Assembly (NCBI GenBank): GCA_025458025.1
Contig: JALOTF010000023.1
Location: 1-61,381, forward strand
DNA from: Beijerinckiaceae bacterium
Lineage (GTDB): Bacteria > Pseudomonadota > Alphaproteobacteria > Rhizobiales > Beijerinckiaceae
Direction: 5' to 3'
Length of the DNA: 61,381 bases
Shown: positions 8,475-17,402 of the stretch, piece after piece
How the letters are laid out: each line of letters opens with the position of its first letter
Numbering within the stretch: position 1 is the stretch's first letter
Notes under the pieces: model-generated
The model's input: only the letters and a program-made list of their open reading frames with translations
Told to the model about the DNA's origin: nothing
Databases searched by the model: none
Translations under genes and position numbers: made by a program

Positions 8475-9883
8475 GGCGCGGGCCGCAAGCCATCAAGACG
8501 CCGGGGGAAAGCGCGCTTTATGCGATGGCCGCCTGCTTGCTCATTTTCGCGCTGGGCCTGGCCCTGCCGGTGCCCTTGGCCGTGCCGCTGATTGCGATTG
8601 CGATTGGCATCCTGCCCTTCGCGCTGCGATTCATGGTCGAGAAGCCGATCTTCCTCTGCGTGGGCTTCGTGGTGTTCTCGTTCTTCCGCATCCACGAAGT
8701 GTTCCCCGTGCTGATGCCCTTTCGCATTCCCCAATTGCTGGCGATCCCTACTCTGGGGGTGCTGTTCTGGCATATCGTCGGCACGCGTCGCGCGAAGCCG
8801 TTCATCACGGCGGAACTCAAGATCTTCCTCGTCTTCTTCATGCTGGTGACGTTGGGCGTGCCCTTCGCCACCGACAGGCCGACCGCCATCAGCTACTGGA
8901 CCGCGACCTATGTGAAGATCGGTGTGATGACCTTCGCGATTGCCTGGCTCATTCGCGAAGAGAACGATTTCATGACCTTCATGCGGCTCATCGTGCTCGC
9001 CGGCGTGAGCGTCGCGATTATCGCAATCTCGAACAAGCTGCAGGGCATCGGGCTCGTCGAGGGCACGCGCGTGACCATCGGGCGCGATATCCGCTCCGTG
9101 TTGGGCGATCCGAACGACCTCTCGCTCGTCTTGCTCTTCCCCCTCAGCTTCGCTGTGGGCATGGCCATCCGGCCGCGCGGCATGGTGGATCGCATCTGGG
9201 GTGGCATCGCGACTGGGCTGATCATCTGGGCGATTATCGCAACGCAGAGCCGTGGTGGGTTGCTGGGTATTCTCGCAGTGTTTGGCGTTATCGGCTGGCG
9301 GCTCGTAAAGAACAAAGGGATGCTTGTCGGCGCAGGTGCCGCGGCGGGTCTTTTCCTGCTGGCGGTGGCGGATATCAACGAGCGTGCTTCGGGCGGTGCG
9401 CATGAGGATGGCATCGACGAAAGCGCCATGGGTCGCCTTTATGCCTGGGAAGCCGCGATGCGGATGGCTATGGGGCGACCGCTCAATGGCGTGGGCCTCG
9501 ATAATTTCGTGGCAAACTACTTCTTCTATTCCGACCATTGGGACGGCATGAACCATGCCGTGCATTCCACCTGGTTCGGCGTTCTGGCCGAAACGGGATT
9601 CCCCGGAATCATCGCCTTCGTGACGATGATCGTGGTGACGATCCGATCATTGCTTCATGCCCTGCGCATCGTGGAAAATGATCGCGTGCCGATGGCCGTG
9701 CGGGCCTCCGCTTTGGGGCTCATTTCGGGTGTGGCGGGCTTCCTTGCCTCGGCCACGTTCCTCACGCAGGGCTTCACCTGGCCGATTTATGTGCTCGTGG
9801 CGCTCTCGGCCTCTCTTTCGCGATATGCAAAGCGCAATGCCGAGACGCAAAACGCGACGGCCCTGCGCGGCTATACGAGATAA
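8471..9883 (+). CDS. O-antigen ligase/polymerase family membrane protein (Wzy-like)
   Basis: A 470-residue polytopic membrane protein with roughly 10-12 hydrophobic segments. It has a long loop with the Wzy_C-type features RLYAWEAAMRMAMGRPLNGV...NFVANYFFYS and AVHSTWFGVLAETGFPG, the family pattern with a conserved His before the penultimate helices. Such proteins polymerise undecaprenyl-linked repeat units or ligate polysaccharide. ATG at 8471 overlaps the flippase stop (ATGA). The locus also has a Wzx and a Wzz/GumC-like protein, so a Wzx/Wzy-dependent polymerisation pathway is the simplest reading. The gene is followed by a 101-nt AT-richer spacer with a second sigma-54-like promoter. Confidence 0.8.
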   Translation: MRRGPQAIKTPGESALYAMAACLLIFALGLALPVPLAVPLIAIAIGILPFALRFMVEKPIFLCVGFVVFSFFRIHEVFPVLMPFRIPQLLAIPTLGVLFWHIVGTRRAKPFITAELKIFLVFFMLVTLGVPFATDRPTAISYWTATYVKIGVMTFAIAWLIREENDFMTFMRLIVLAGVSVAIIAISNKLQGIGLVEGTRVTIGRDIRSVLGDPNDLSLVLLFPLSFAVGMAIRPRGMVDRIWGGIATGLIIWAIIATQSRGGLLGILAVFGVIGWRLVKNKGMLVGAGAAAGLFLLAVADINERASGGAHEDGIDESAMGRLYAWEAAMRMAMGRPLNGVGLDNFVANYFFYSDHWDGMNHAVHSTWFGVLAETGFPGIIAFVTMIVVTIRSLLHALRIVENDRVPMAVRASALGLISGVAGFLASATFLTQGFTWPIYVLVALSASLSRYAKRNAETQNATALRGYTR

Positions 9884-9919
9884 AATCAAGTAATTTCAGT
9901 ATTTTATGTATTTTCAAGG

Positions 9920-9936
9920 TTGGCAAGGGAAATGCA
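9920..9936 (+). promoter_or_regulatory. Sigma-54-like promoter upstream of glmS
   Basis: TTGGCAAGGGAAATGCA keeps the GG and GC dinucleotides at sigma-54 spacing, with two departures from TGGCACG-N4-TTGCA (A for C, A for T). It lies in an AT-richer spacer 49 bases before the glmS ATG, a distance compatible with a short leader. It is the second such site in the locus, which makes chance less likely, but it is weaker than the site at 5948. Confidence 0.42.
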
Positions 9937-9984
9937 AACCCATTCCTCGTCGCGGTTGGAACCGCCCTGTCACGAGGAACAAAC

Positions 9985-11793
9985 ATGTGTGGAATCTTTG
10001 CCCGTGTGGCGACTGAGCCTGTTGCGGAAACCCTGATCGAGGGTCTGAAGCGGCTTGAATATCGAGGCTATGATTCAGCCGGCATCGCCACTCTGGAAGA
10101 TGGCGGCATCAGTCGCGTCTGCGCGGTGGGCAAGGTCGAGCGGCTCGAGGCCGCGGTGCGCAACACGGCGCCGCACGGGCATATCGGAATCGCACATACG
10201 CGGTGGGCCACGCATGGTGCGCCGAGTGAGCGCAACGCGCATCCGCACATGGCGCCGGGCGTGGCTGTTGTTCACAACGGCATCGTCGAGAACCATCGCG
10301 AATTGCGCACCAGCCTCTCCGAGCGCGGCGCACAATTCAAGAGCGAGACCGACAGCGAGGTGATCCCCTGGCTGATTTCAAGCCGCATGCAGGAAGGGCT
10401 GGCCCCGATGGAGGCCATCCGGCAGGCGGGCGACGACATGCATGGCTCCTTTGCCATCGCAGCCATCTCCGAAAAGGAACCGGACCTTCTGCGCGCTTTG
10501 CGTCGGGGTTCGCCGCTGGCTGTGGCCCATGGCGAGGCGGGAGGGCTTCTCGCTTCCGATCCCAATGCGCTCGCCGGTTTGGCCCGCGAGGCCATCATGC
10601 TGGAAGACGGCGACAGTGCCGAGATCAGCCGTGAGGGCATCCAGATTCTCGATGCGCGCGGCCAGAAGGCCATGCGCCAGAGCGTGCGGGTGGATGAACA
10701 CGCCGCTGCCTTCCAGCCCGGCCCTTACGTGCACCACATGCTGCGCGAAATTCATGAGCAGCCCGAGGTGGTGAGCCGTATTCTCGAGGCCTATCCCTCC
10801 GCGGGTTCCATCCTCGGCGCGCTGAGCTTCGATTTCCGCCGCGTCAACCGTGTCACTCTGGTGGCCTGCGGCACCTCGTATTACGCGGCCTGCCTTGCGC
10901 GGCGCTGGTTCCAGGAGATCGCAGGCATCCATGCGGAAGTCGCGATTGCCTCGGAATATCGCTACGAGCCGCTCGCCTCGTGGCAGCCGGGCGAGGTGGC
11001 GATCGTTATCTCGCAATCGGGCGAGACGGCCGACACCGTTGGCGCGATGCAGCGCCTGAAGAGCCGCAGCATTCCGGTGCTGGCGCTGGTGAACCAACCG
11101 GCGAGCACCATTGGCCGGGAGGCGGATTGCATGCTGCCCCTGCTCGCGGGCCCGGAGATCGGGGTTGCCTCTACCAAGGCCTTCACCGCGCAGCTCACGG
11201 TTCTGGCGCAGGTGGTGCTGGCGGCGGCGCAAAGGCGCGGCCAGCCGGGCATCGGCCTGCTCAGGGCCTCGCTGCACAAGGTCGTCGATTCCATCAAGGC
11301 GCTGCTCCACAACGAGCCGGCAGTGATGGATGTGGCCGAGCGCATCCAGCAGGCCCAGAGCGCGGTGTTCGTGGGGCGTGGTTCGCTCTTCCCCGTGGCG
11401 ATGGAAGGTGCGTTGAAGCTTAAGGAGATCAGCTACATCCATGCCGAAGGCTTCGCCGCCGGCGAATTGAAGCATGGCCCGATCGCGTTGATCGATTCCC
11501 AGACGCCGGTGATCGCGCTTGCCTCCTCCGGACCGCTTTACGAGAAGACCGCCTCGAATATCCGCGAGATCGCGGCGCGGGGCGGGCGCATCGTGCTGGT
11601 CGGTGACCGGACGGCCCTGCTCGGCCTCTCCGATGTCTCGATGCAGGCGCTGACCGTGCCGCATTGCGGGGAATTCGTCCAGCCGATCCTCTCTACCATC
11701 CCGCTGCAATTGCTGGCCTATCACGTCGCGGTCCTGCGTGGCCTCGATGTCGACCGGCCGCGCAATCTTGCGAAATCGGTGACGGTCGAATGA
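9985..11793 (+). CDS. glmS: Glutamine--fructose-6-phosphate aminotransferase (isomerizing)
   Basis: A 602-residue GlmS, close to the usual ~608. Residues 2-220 are the class II glutaminase domain with catalytic Cys2 (MCGIF), HTRWATHG and HNGIVENH. Two SIS sugar-isomerase domains follow (VTLVACGTSYYAA, ISQSGETADT, VASTKAFTAQ, FVGRGSLFPVAMEGALKLKE). The C-tail RPRNLAKSVTVE is the standard end that seals the sugar site. It makes glucosamine-6-phosphate, the first step to UDP-GlcNAc. Lying in the exopolysaccharide locus behind its own sigma-54-like promoter, it may supply amino-sugar precursor for the polymer. glmM, the next enzyme, is far away at 48580-49920. The stop overlaps the acyltransferase start (ATGA). 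Confidence 0.93.
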   Translation: MCGIFARVATEPVAETLIEGLKRLEYRGYDSAGIATLEDGGISRVCAVGKVERLEAAVRNTAPHGHIGIAHTRWATHGAPSERNAHPHMAPGVAVVHNGIVENHRELRTSLSERGAQFKSETDSEVIPWLISSRMQEGLAPMEAIRQAGDDMHGSFAIAAISEKEPDLLRALRRGSPLAVAHGEAGGLLASDPNALAGLAREAIMLEDGDSAEISREGIQILDARGQKAMRQSVRVDEHAAAFQPGPYVHHMLREIHEQPEVVSRILEAYPSAGSILGALSFDFRRVNRVTLVACGTSYYAACLARRWFQEIAGIHAEVAIASEYRYEPLASWQPGEVAIVISQSGETADTVGAMQRLKSRSIPVLALVNQPASTIGREADCMLPLLAGPEIGVASTKAFTAQLTVLAQVVLAAAQRRGQPGIGLLRASLHKVVDSIKALLHNEPAVMDVAERIQQAQSAVFVGRGSLFPVAMEGALKLKEISYIHAEGFAAGELKHGPIALIDSQTPVIALASSGPLYEKTASNIREIAARGGRIVLVGDRTALLGLSDVSMQALTVPHCGEFVQPILSTIPLQLLAYHVAVLRGLDVDRPRNLAKSVTVE

Positions 11794-12518
11794 GCATCGC
11801 GCTCACCTTCCGCCAATGGGTGAAGGCGCGCCAGCACCCCCTCGCGCGGGCCCTCTACCGGCTCGCGCAGGAGGCACGCACGGGCGCGATGCCGGTCATT
11901 CCGGGCGTTCATGCCGGGCTCTACCGGCTGAGTGCTACGGTTTCCGGTAGCCTCGCCCATCTGCGCCGGGTGCTGTGGGACACGCCGCTCTTCCTCTCGC
12001 AGGTCGAGCGGCGGCCTCGCCGGCTGATGCTCTATGGCGGGCGACCCCAGTTGATTGGTCCACTCGCCATCGAGATCGGAGAGGGGAGCCGCATTTCCGG
12101 CCAGACGACCTTCACCGGGCGAGCCGCAAGCGGGCGTCCCCGGCTGGTGATCGGCGCGAATTGCGATATCGGCTGGCAGACGACCATTGCCGTCGGCACG
12201 GAAGTGCGCATCGGCGATCACGTTCGTATCGCCGGCCGCGCGTTTCTCGCCGGTTATCCCGGCCATCCGCTGGATGCGCCTGATCGGGCGGCGGGCCTGC
12301 CTGATCTCGACCGGCAATGCGGGATTATCATCCTGGAAGATGATGTCTGGCTCGCCACGCAGGTCACGGTGAGCGCCGGCGTGCGCATCGGCCGGGGCAC
12401 CATCGTGGCTGCGGGCTCGGTCGTGACCAAAGATCTTCCACCCTTCGTTCTCGCCGGTGGCATCCCCGCCCGCGTTATCCGCTCTCTTGATCCGCAGGAG
12501 CCTCGCCATGAGCCATGA
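11790..12518 (+). CDS. Left-handed beta-helix acyltransferase
   Basis: A 242-residue protein. The C-terminal ~150 residues show hexapeptide-repeat character (IGEGSRISGQTTF, IGANCDIGWQTTI, VRIGDHVRIAGRAFLAG, ILEDDVWLATQVTVSAGVRIG, RGTIVAAGSVVTKDLPP, LAGGIPARVIR), the CysE/LacA/WbbJ-type left-handed beta helix. These enzymes usually acetylate sugars using acetyl-CoA. The N-terminal ~80 residues are not recognised. It is translationally coupled to glmS (ATGA) and overlaps the next gene by 11 bases. An O- or N-acetyl decoration of the polysaccharide is a reasonable inference. Confidence 0.82.
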   Translation: MSIALTFRQWVKARQHPLARALYRLAQEARTGAMPVIPGVHAGLYRLSATVSGSLAHLRRVLWDTPLFLSQVERRPRRLMLYGGRPQLIGPLAIEIGEGSRISGQTTFTGRAASGRPRLVIGANCDIGWQTTIAVGTEVRIGDHVRIAGRAFLAGYPGHPLDAPDRAAGLPDLDRQCGIIILEDDVWLATQVTVSAGVRIGRGTIVAAGSVVTKDLPPFVLAGGIPARVIRSLDPQEPRHEP

Positions 12519-13644
12519 CATGATCGTTTTCGGAGAAGATTGGGGGGCTCATCCCAGTTCGACCCAGCATCTCATCCGCCAGTTCCTGCCGCATCGGAAG
12601 GTCATCTGGGTGAATTCCCTCGGCCTGCGTGCGCCGCGCCTCGGCCTGCGCGATGGCATGCGGATGTTGCGCAAGCTCAGCGATCTCGCGAGCCGTCGTC
12701 TCGTCGCGGAACTGGTTTCCACCGAGGAGGATGCCGATCTTCCCGATGAGATCATCGCGCCAGCGGCGGTACCATTGCCCGGCAACGAGACGGCGGCGAG
12801 CCTCACGCGCACCTTCGTCGCACGGCAGGTCAACGCGGCCATGAACCGTCTGGGTGTGAAGCGCCCGCTTCTCTGGACCTCGCTGCCCACGGCCGAACCC
12901 CTGCTCGGGGCCTTCGGCGAACGCGCGGTGGTCTATTACGCTGGCGATGATTTCGGCGCGCTCGAAGGCGTGGACCATCGGGCGGTGCTGAAGCTGGAGG
13001 AGCGGTTGGCTGAACGCGCGGAACTCATCCTGGCGGCGAGCCCGGAAATCGCCGAGCGGTTCCCGGCGGAACGCACGATGGTCGCGCCGCATGGCGTGGA
13101 TGTCGATCTGTTTTCCGCGCGGCGACCCTTGCCAACCGACATGCCCCTCGGGAGCAAGATTGTCGGCTTCTATGGCAGCATTTCCGGCTGGATCGACGTG
13201 GACCTCATCGCGCAAGCCGCCCGGGCTTTCCCCGATGCGCAGTTCGTGATGATCGGCCCTGTGAGCACGGAAATCGAAGTGCTGGAAAAGCTCGGGAACA
13301 TCCATTTTCTTGGGGCGAAGAAGCATTCGGAACTGCCGGCCTACGTCCAGCATTTCGATGTGGCGATGCTACCTTTCCGGGATACGCCGCAGATCCGCGC
13401 CTGCAACCCACTAAAATTACGAGAATATCTGGCATCCGGGGCGGCGGTCGCGTCCACGGACTTCCCCGCGCTCGATCCCTATCGCGCGCTGATCCATGTC
13501 GGGGCCACGCCGGAGGCCTTCATCGAGGCTATCCGGAAAGCGCTGGATGACAAGCCGCGTGCGGCCCTGCGCCAGCGCGTGGTGCAGAACGAAACCTGGT
13601 CGCGCCGCGCGGAAGATATCGCCGCCGTGATCGACCTTCTGTGA
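12508..13644 (+). CDS. Glycosyltransferase (GT-B, family 1/4 type)
   Basis: A 378-residue protein. The N-terminus (MIVFGEDWGAHPSSTQHLI) and a VYYAGDDFGALEG segment resemble exopolysaccharide glycosyltransferases annotated as family 1. The C-terminal half has KIVGFYGSISGWIDVDLI, FVMIGPVSTEI, NIHFLGAKKHSELPAY and FDVAMLPF, matching the donor-binding domain of GT-B enzymes. ATG at 12508 gives an 11-base overlap with the acyltransferase gene. It belongs to the operon starting at glmS. Specificity is not evident. Confidence 0.8.
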   Translation: MSHDMIVFGEDWGAHPSSTQHLIRQFLPHRKVIWVNSLGLRAPRLGLRDGMRMLRKLSDLASRRLVAELVSTEEDADLPDEIIAPAAVPLPGNETAASLTRTFVARQVNAAMNRLGVKRPLLWTSLPTAEPLLGAFGERAVVYYAGDDFGALEGVDHRAVLKLEERLAERAELILAASPEIAERFPAERTMVAPHGVDVDLFSARRPLPTDMPLGSKIVGFYGSISGWIDVDLIAQAARAFPDAQFVMIGPVSTEIEVLEKLGNIHFLGAKKHSELPAYVQHFDVAMLPFRDTPQIRACNPLKLREYLASGAAVASTDFPALDPYRALIHVGATPEAFIEAIRKALDDKPRAALRQRVVQNETWSRRAEDIAAVIDLL

Positions 13645-13664
13645 GAACGCCCAAGGAGGGTCTC

Positions 13665-14402
13665 ATGCCGTTCCGATTGAATATCCGTCCGGGCCTCGCA
13701 TTCCTGCTGGTGGGCCTCACTGGCTGTGCGGCGCCGATCAAGGCGCTGATGGGCGAGCCAGTTCTGGTGGTGGACCAAGCCACGATGAAGGCGGCGGATG
13801 CTCACGATGAGGCCTTGCGTCTGGCCCTCATGGAAAAGGGTCAGGCCCTGCTGAAGGCGCGCGGCCAGCCGCCTGCAGTTGAGACCGCTGTTGCCACGGC
13901 ATCCTCTCACAAAGTTGCTCCTGGCCCCACGCCTGCTCCGCGTGGGGCCACGCCAGCGGTTTCGGCCATGCTGGCGCGGGCGCGGATGGCAGAAGCGCCG
14001 CGCCCCACTTTTTCCCCTCCTGCGTCACCGCAGCCGGATCTCACCCGCGCCATTCGGGTTAAGGACGAGACGCGTTTTCAATCCTCCCCCACGGGCTCGG
14101 CGGACCGCAAGCCCGACCAGATTGTGATCCGCTTCGCGCCGGGCGCTGCGGCTCTGGATGCCGAGGGGAATCGCACGCTGGCGGAACTCGCGCGGCGCTC
14201 CGAACTCGCGTCTTCCGCCACGCTCGTGCTGGTTGCCGGCCTTGCCGGCCAAGGCACGCCATGGGAGCGGATGCAGGCCGCCTCCGAGCGGCTGGAGGTG
14301 ATCGCGCGGCATGTGCCGCCGCCGCTGAAGGTCGAGCGGCGCTTCGAGCTGGAACTCGAAAACCGGAGCGTGCGGCTGGAACTCCATAGCGAGGCCCGGT
14401 GA
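13665..14402 (+). CDS. OmpA-like lipoprotein of the EPS locus
   Basis: A 245-residue lipoprotein. The N-terminal signal has lipobox LTGC with the lipidated Cys at residue 21, followed by AAP, which favours outer-membrane sorting. A low-complexity Ala/Pro-rich linker follows. The C-terminal ~95 residues (VIRFAPGAAALDAEGNRTL, then a helix near MQAASERLEVIA) resemble a divergent OmpA peptidoglycan-binding domain. ATG at 13665 was chosen over an upstream start because AGGAGG sits six bases before it. Its place between a glycosyltransferase and the chain-length protein suggests a periplasmic part of the secretion complex, perhaps anchoring it to the cell wall. The family match is weak. Confidence 0.62.
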   Translation: MPFRLNIRPGLAFLLVGLTGCAAPIKALMGEPVLVVDQATMKAADAHDEALRLALMEKGQALLKARGQPPAVETAVATASSHKVAPGPTPAPRGATPAVSAMLARARMAEAPRPTFSPPASPQPDLTRAIRVKDETRFQSSPTGSADRKPDQIVIRFAPGAAALDAEGNRTLAELARRSELASSATLVLVAGLAGQGTPWERMQAASERLEVIARHVPPPLKVERRFELELENRSVRLELHSEAR

Positions 14403-15853
14403 TGCGCCTACCCCTTGATGTTTTTTCGCTCTTGCTTGCGGCGGGTTGGCGACGGCGGTACCTGATCGCCACGCCGATGATGGTGATGCCTTTTCTCGCG
14501 ACCCTTTCGGGCGTGATTGCGCCGAAAACCTACGAGGGCCGCACGACCCTGCTGGTGCAGGAGCCGGCGAAGCTCAATCCATTTCTGAACGATCTCGCTG
14601 TCGGCACAAACGTGAAGGATCGCATGCCCGCGCTTTCGGCGCTGCTGCATTCGCGGCATGTGCTCGACAAGGTGCTGGTGGATACGAAGCAGGTGGATGA
14701 GAATTCTTCACCCGCGCGCCGGCAGGAGATGATCAGCCTCCTATCGGCGGCGATTTCCGTGAAGCTCACGGGGTCGGATCTCATCGAGATCAAGATCCGC
14801 GGCAAGCGTCCCGATGGGCTCTATCCGGTGCTAACGGCGGTGACGAACCGCTTCATCGAGCGGCTCGTTTCACCCGAACAGGGCGCGATTGTCGCGAGCC
14901 AGAATTTCCTTGAAACGCAGCTTGACCAGCGCCGCACGGCTTTGGCGGCTGCGGAGGCGGAGTTTTCTGCCTTCAAGGTGCGCAATGCCGACAAACTTCC
15001 CGCTCTCTATGCCGCGAATGTCACGCGCCTCGGCCAGCTTCAGCAGAAATTGCAGGAGCGCGAGATGGAACTCGCCACCGCGCAGGCCGGCTTCGATGAT
15101 ATCCGCTCGCGCATTGCGGGGGCCAATCCGGTCATCGGGCGGCTGGAGGAGGAGATTGTCCGCCTCACGAGCGAACTCACTGGTTTGCGCGCGCGCTACA
15201 CCGAGGAACATTCCGAGGTGCAGGGGGCAGAGCGCCGGCTTCGGCGCACGCAAAGCGAGCGCGCGGCCCTGCTGGAAGCAAGTTCCGCGCTGAAAACCAT
15301 GGATCTCGACCGGCTCTGGCATATCGCGGCCAACATGGCGCATGGCGATGAGGGCAAGCCGCAGGCGACCCTGCTGATGTCGCAGCTTCAGCGTCTCCAG
15401 GATGCGCAGGCGCGCCGGGTTACCATCGAGAAGGATGTCGAGGAACTGCGCCGGATGATCGCCGATCTTCAGCGCACCATCGGCGAATTTGCACCGATCG
15501 AACAGGAGCAGCAGCAGCTGGAACGCGCCATTGCCGCCGCGCGCGAGATGCACGACCAGTTGCTGAAGCGCAGCGAGATGGCCCGCGTGACCGGCGCTCT
15601 GGGCCGCTTCGAGGCGCCGGAGCGCATCAAGATCATTGATCCGCCCTCCGTGCCGGTTTCGCCGGTGGGGCCGGGGTTGGTGATCTTCCTGCTCGCGGGT
15701 ATTGTCGGCGGCATCGCGGTGGGCATTGGCCTCGCGGCGATCACCGAATTTGCCGACCAGCGTTTGCGGCTCGAGGAGGATTTCCGCACCGAGGCCGGTC
15801 TGCCCATGCTGGGCCGCGTACCGCGCCTCGCCTTGTGCGCGGAGCCGGTATGA
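14402..15853 (+). CDS. Wzz/GumC-type polysaccharide co-polymerase
   Basis: A 483-residue inner-membrane protein. A first membrane segment lies near residues 17-36 (LIATPMMVMPFLATL). It is followed by a YEGRTTLLVQEP strand typical of Wzz domains and a long periplasmic coiled-coil region rich in Glu, Arg, Gln and Leu (about 160-400). A second membrane segment lies near 425-450 (VIFLLAGIVGGIAVGIGLA), preceded by the conserved Pro-rich PPSVPVSPVGP motif. No kinase domain is fused; the ATPase partner may be the degenerate protein at 1698. It sets chain length with Wzy and connects to the SLBB exporter. ATG at 14402 overlaps the lipoprotein stop (TGATG). It is convergent with the response-regulator gene after only 4 nt. 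Confidence 0.87.
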   Translation: MRLPLDVFSLLLAAGWRRRYLIATPMMVMPFLATLSGVIAPKTYEGRTTLLVQEPAKLNPFLNDLAVGTNVKDRMPALSALLHSRHVLDKVLVDTKQVDENSSPARRQEMISLLSAAISVKLTGSDLIEIKIRGKRPDGLYPVLTAVTNRFIERLVSPEQGAIVASQNFLETQLDQRRTALAAAEAEFSAFKVRNADKLPALYAANVTRLGQLQQKLQEREMELATAQAGFDDIRSRIAGANPVIGRLEEEIVRLTSELTGLRARYTEEHSEVQGAERRLRRTQSERAALLEASSALKTMDLDRLWHIAANMAHGDEGKPQATLLMSQLQRLQDAQARRVTIEKDVEELRRMIADLQRTIGEFAPIEQEQQQLERAIAAAREMHDQLLKRSEMARVTGALGRFEAPERIKIIDPPSVPVSPVGPGLVIFLLAGIVGGIAVGIGLAAITEFADQRLRLEEDFRTEAGLPMLGRVPRLALCAEPV

Positions 15854-15857
15854 GGCC

Positions 15858-17339
15858 TCACGATACCAGGCGTTCCGCTTCGCCCATCTGCCAGGACTGG
15901 ATGCGCCGGTAGAGGGTTGAGGGCGCGACATCGAGCGCCGCTGCCGCGCGCGGAATGGAGCCGCCGCATTGGTCGATTGCCGCCTGAATGATCCGCCGGA
16001 TCGAGGTTTCCAGCGGCTCGATTGCCTGTGCCCCCCTGAAGCTGCTCTCCCGCAGGCCCGGGCTGACCGGCGCTGCGACAACCGGCATGCCCGGGCGACG
16101 GTCGAGCATCGCATGGGCCTGCACTTCGCGGGGAAGGTTCGCGAGCGTCACCTGCGGACCTTCGCCCAAAACCACGACATTGCGGATGACATTCTGCAAC
16201 TGGCGCACATTACCGGGCCAGGAATAGGCGCGCAAAGCCGCCTCCGCCTCCGGCATGAAACCGGTGAAGCTCTTGCCATCCTCCTTGGCGAAGCGGGCCA
16301 GGAATTCGCGGGCGATCAGCAGCACATCGTCGTCGCGGTCGCGCAGGGGCGGCAACTCGATCGGCACGACATGCAGGCGATAGAACAGATCCTCGCGGAA
16401 ACGCCCGGCGGTCACCTCGGCCTGTGGATCGCGGTTCGTGGCGCAGACGATGCGCACATCGACCTGCCGGAGCTGGTCTTCGCCCACGCGCTGGATGGTC
16501 ATGGTCTGGAGAAAGCGCAGCATCTTCGCCTGCAGGCCGAGATCCATCTCACAGAGTTCATCGAGGAAGAGCGTGCCGCCATTGGCCTGCAACACTGCGC
16601 CCTTGCGATCGGAAATCGCGCCGGTGAAGGCCCCCTTGGCATGGCCGAAAATCTCACTTTCGAGCATATCGCGCGGGATGGCCGCGCAATTGATGGCCAC
16701 GAACGGCCCGTTCGCGCGGCGGCTGAGGCGATGCAGCGCCTCGGCGCAAAGCTCCTTGCCGGTGCCGCTTTCACCCGTGATGAAGACCGTAGCGTTGGAC
16801 GGGGCTGCACTCTGGATGATGCGATAGGTCGCCTGCATGGGCAGGGACCGGCCAATGAAATTCGCGAAATGGTCGCGGTCGAAAGTCTCGGTGATATCCG
16901 CGAGGGTATTCGCCATGGCGCGGCGCTCGATGGCGTTGCGCATGGTGACCTTCAGGCGCTCGGCATTGAAGGGCTTCATGATGAAGTCGAACGCGCCTTC
17001 GCGCATCGCCTCCACCGCAAGTTGCACGGAGCCCTGCGCGGTCATCATGACGACCTCAACCGGCAATTGCCGTGCCTTCACGAGGCGCAGGATATCGAGG
17101 CCATTGCCATCAGGCAGGTTCACGTCGATCAGCAAAACCGAGGGCAGCGTTTTTTCGAGGGCCGCGATGGCCTCATCCGCGCGGGCGAAGAGATCGACTG
17201 CATGTCCGTCCGAGAGCAGCATGGCGCGATAAGTTTCGCCCAATGCCGTTGAATCCTCGACGATCATCGCACGCGCAGATCTTATCACCGGTTTCTCCAG
17301 TTCATGCTTCGTCCGCCCATTCAGGGCGAGGGTAGTCAT
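15858..17339 (-). CDS. NtrC/LuxO-type sigma-54-dependent response regulator
   Basis: A 493-residue activator. Residues ~24-140 are a receiver domain (MIVED, phospho-acceptor Asp72 in LLIDVNLP, Lys in FIMKPF). Residues ~165-400 are an AAA+ domain with Walker A GESGTGKE, the GAFTGA loop that contacts sigma-54, Walker B TLFLDELCEM, and the RFREDLFYRLHV and WPGNVRQL motifs. The C-terminus is a Fis-type helix-turn-helix (RAAAALDVAPSTLYRR). All motifs needed for sigma-54 activation are intact. I use ATG at 17339; the open frame runs 11 codons further to a TTG at 17372. It lies 63 nt downstream of the hybrid kinase with HPt domain, its likely phosphodonor. The two sigma-54-type promoters in this locus are plausible targets. 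Confidence 0.92.
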   Translation of the reverse strand: MTTLALNGRTKHELEKPVIRSARAMIVEDSTALGETYRAMLLSDGHAVDLFARADEAIAALEKTLPSVLLIDVNLPDGNGLDILRLVKARQLPVEVVMMTAQGSVQLAVEAMREGAFDFIMKPFNAERLKVTMRNAIERRAMANTLADITETFDRDHFANFIGRSLPMQATYRIIQSAAPSNATVFITGESGTGKELCAEALHRLSRRANGPFVAINCAAIPRDMLESEIFGHAKGAFTGAISDRKGAVLQANGGTLFLDELCEMDLGLQAKMLRFLQTMTIQRVGEDQLRQVDVRIVCATNRDPQAEVTAGRFREDLFYRLHVVPIELPPLRDRDDDVLLIAREFLARFAKEDGKSFTGFMPEAEAALRAYSWPGNVRQLQNVIRNVVVLGEGPQVTLANLPREVQAHAMLDRRPGMPVVAAPVSPGLRESSFRGAQAIEPLETSIRRIIQAAIDQCGGSIPRAAAALDVAPSTLYRRIQSWQMGEAERLVS

Positions 17340-17402
17340 GGCAGCAGAGTGTTTGAATCCCGTTGCTGCCAATCGGGTTTTCGGGCTCTGGCTTCCAAGT
17401 GG

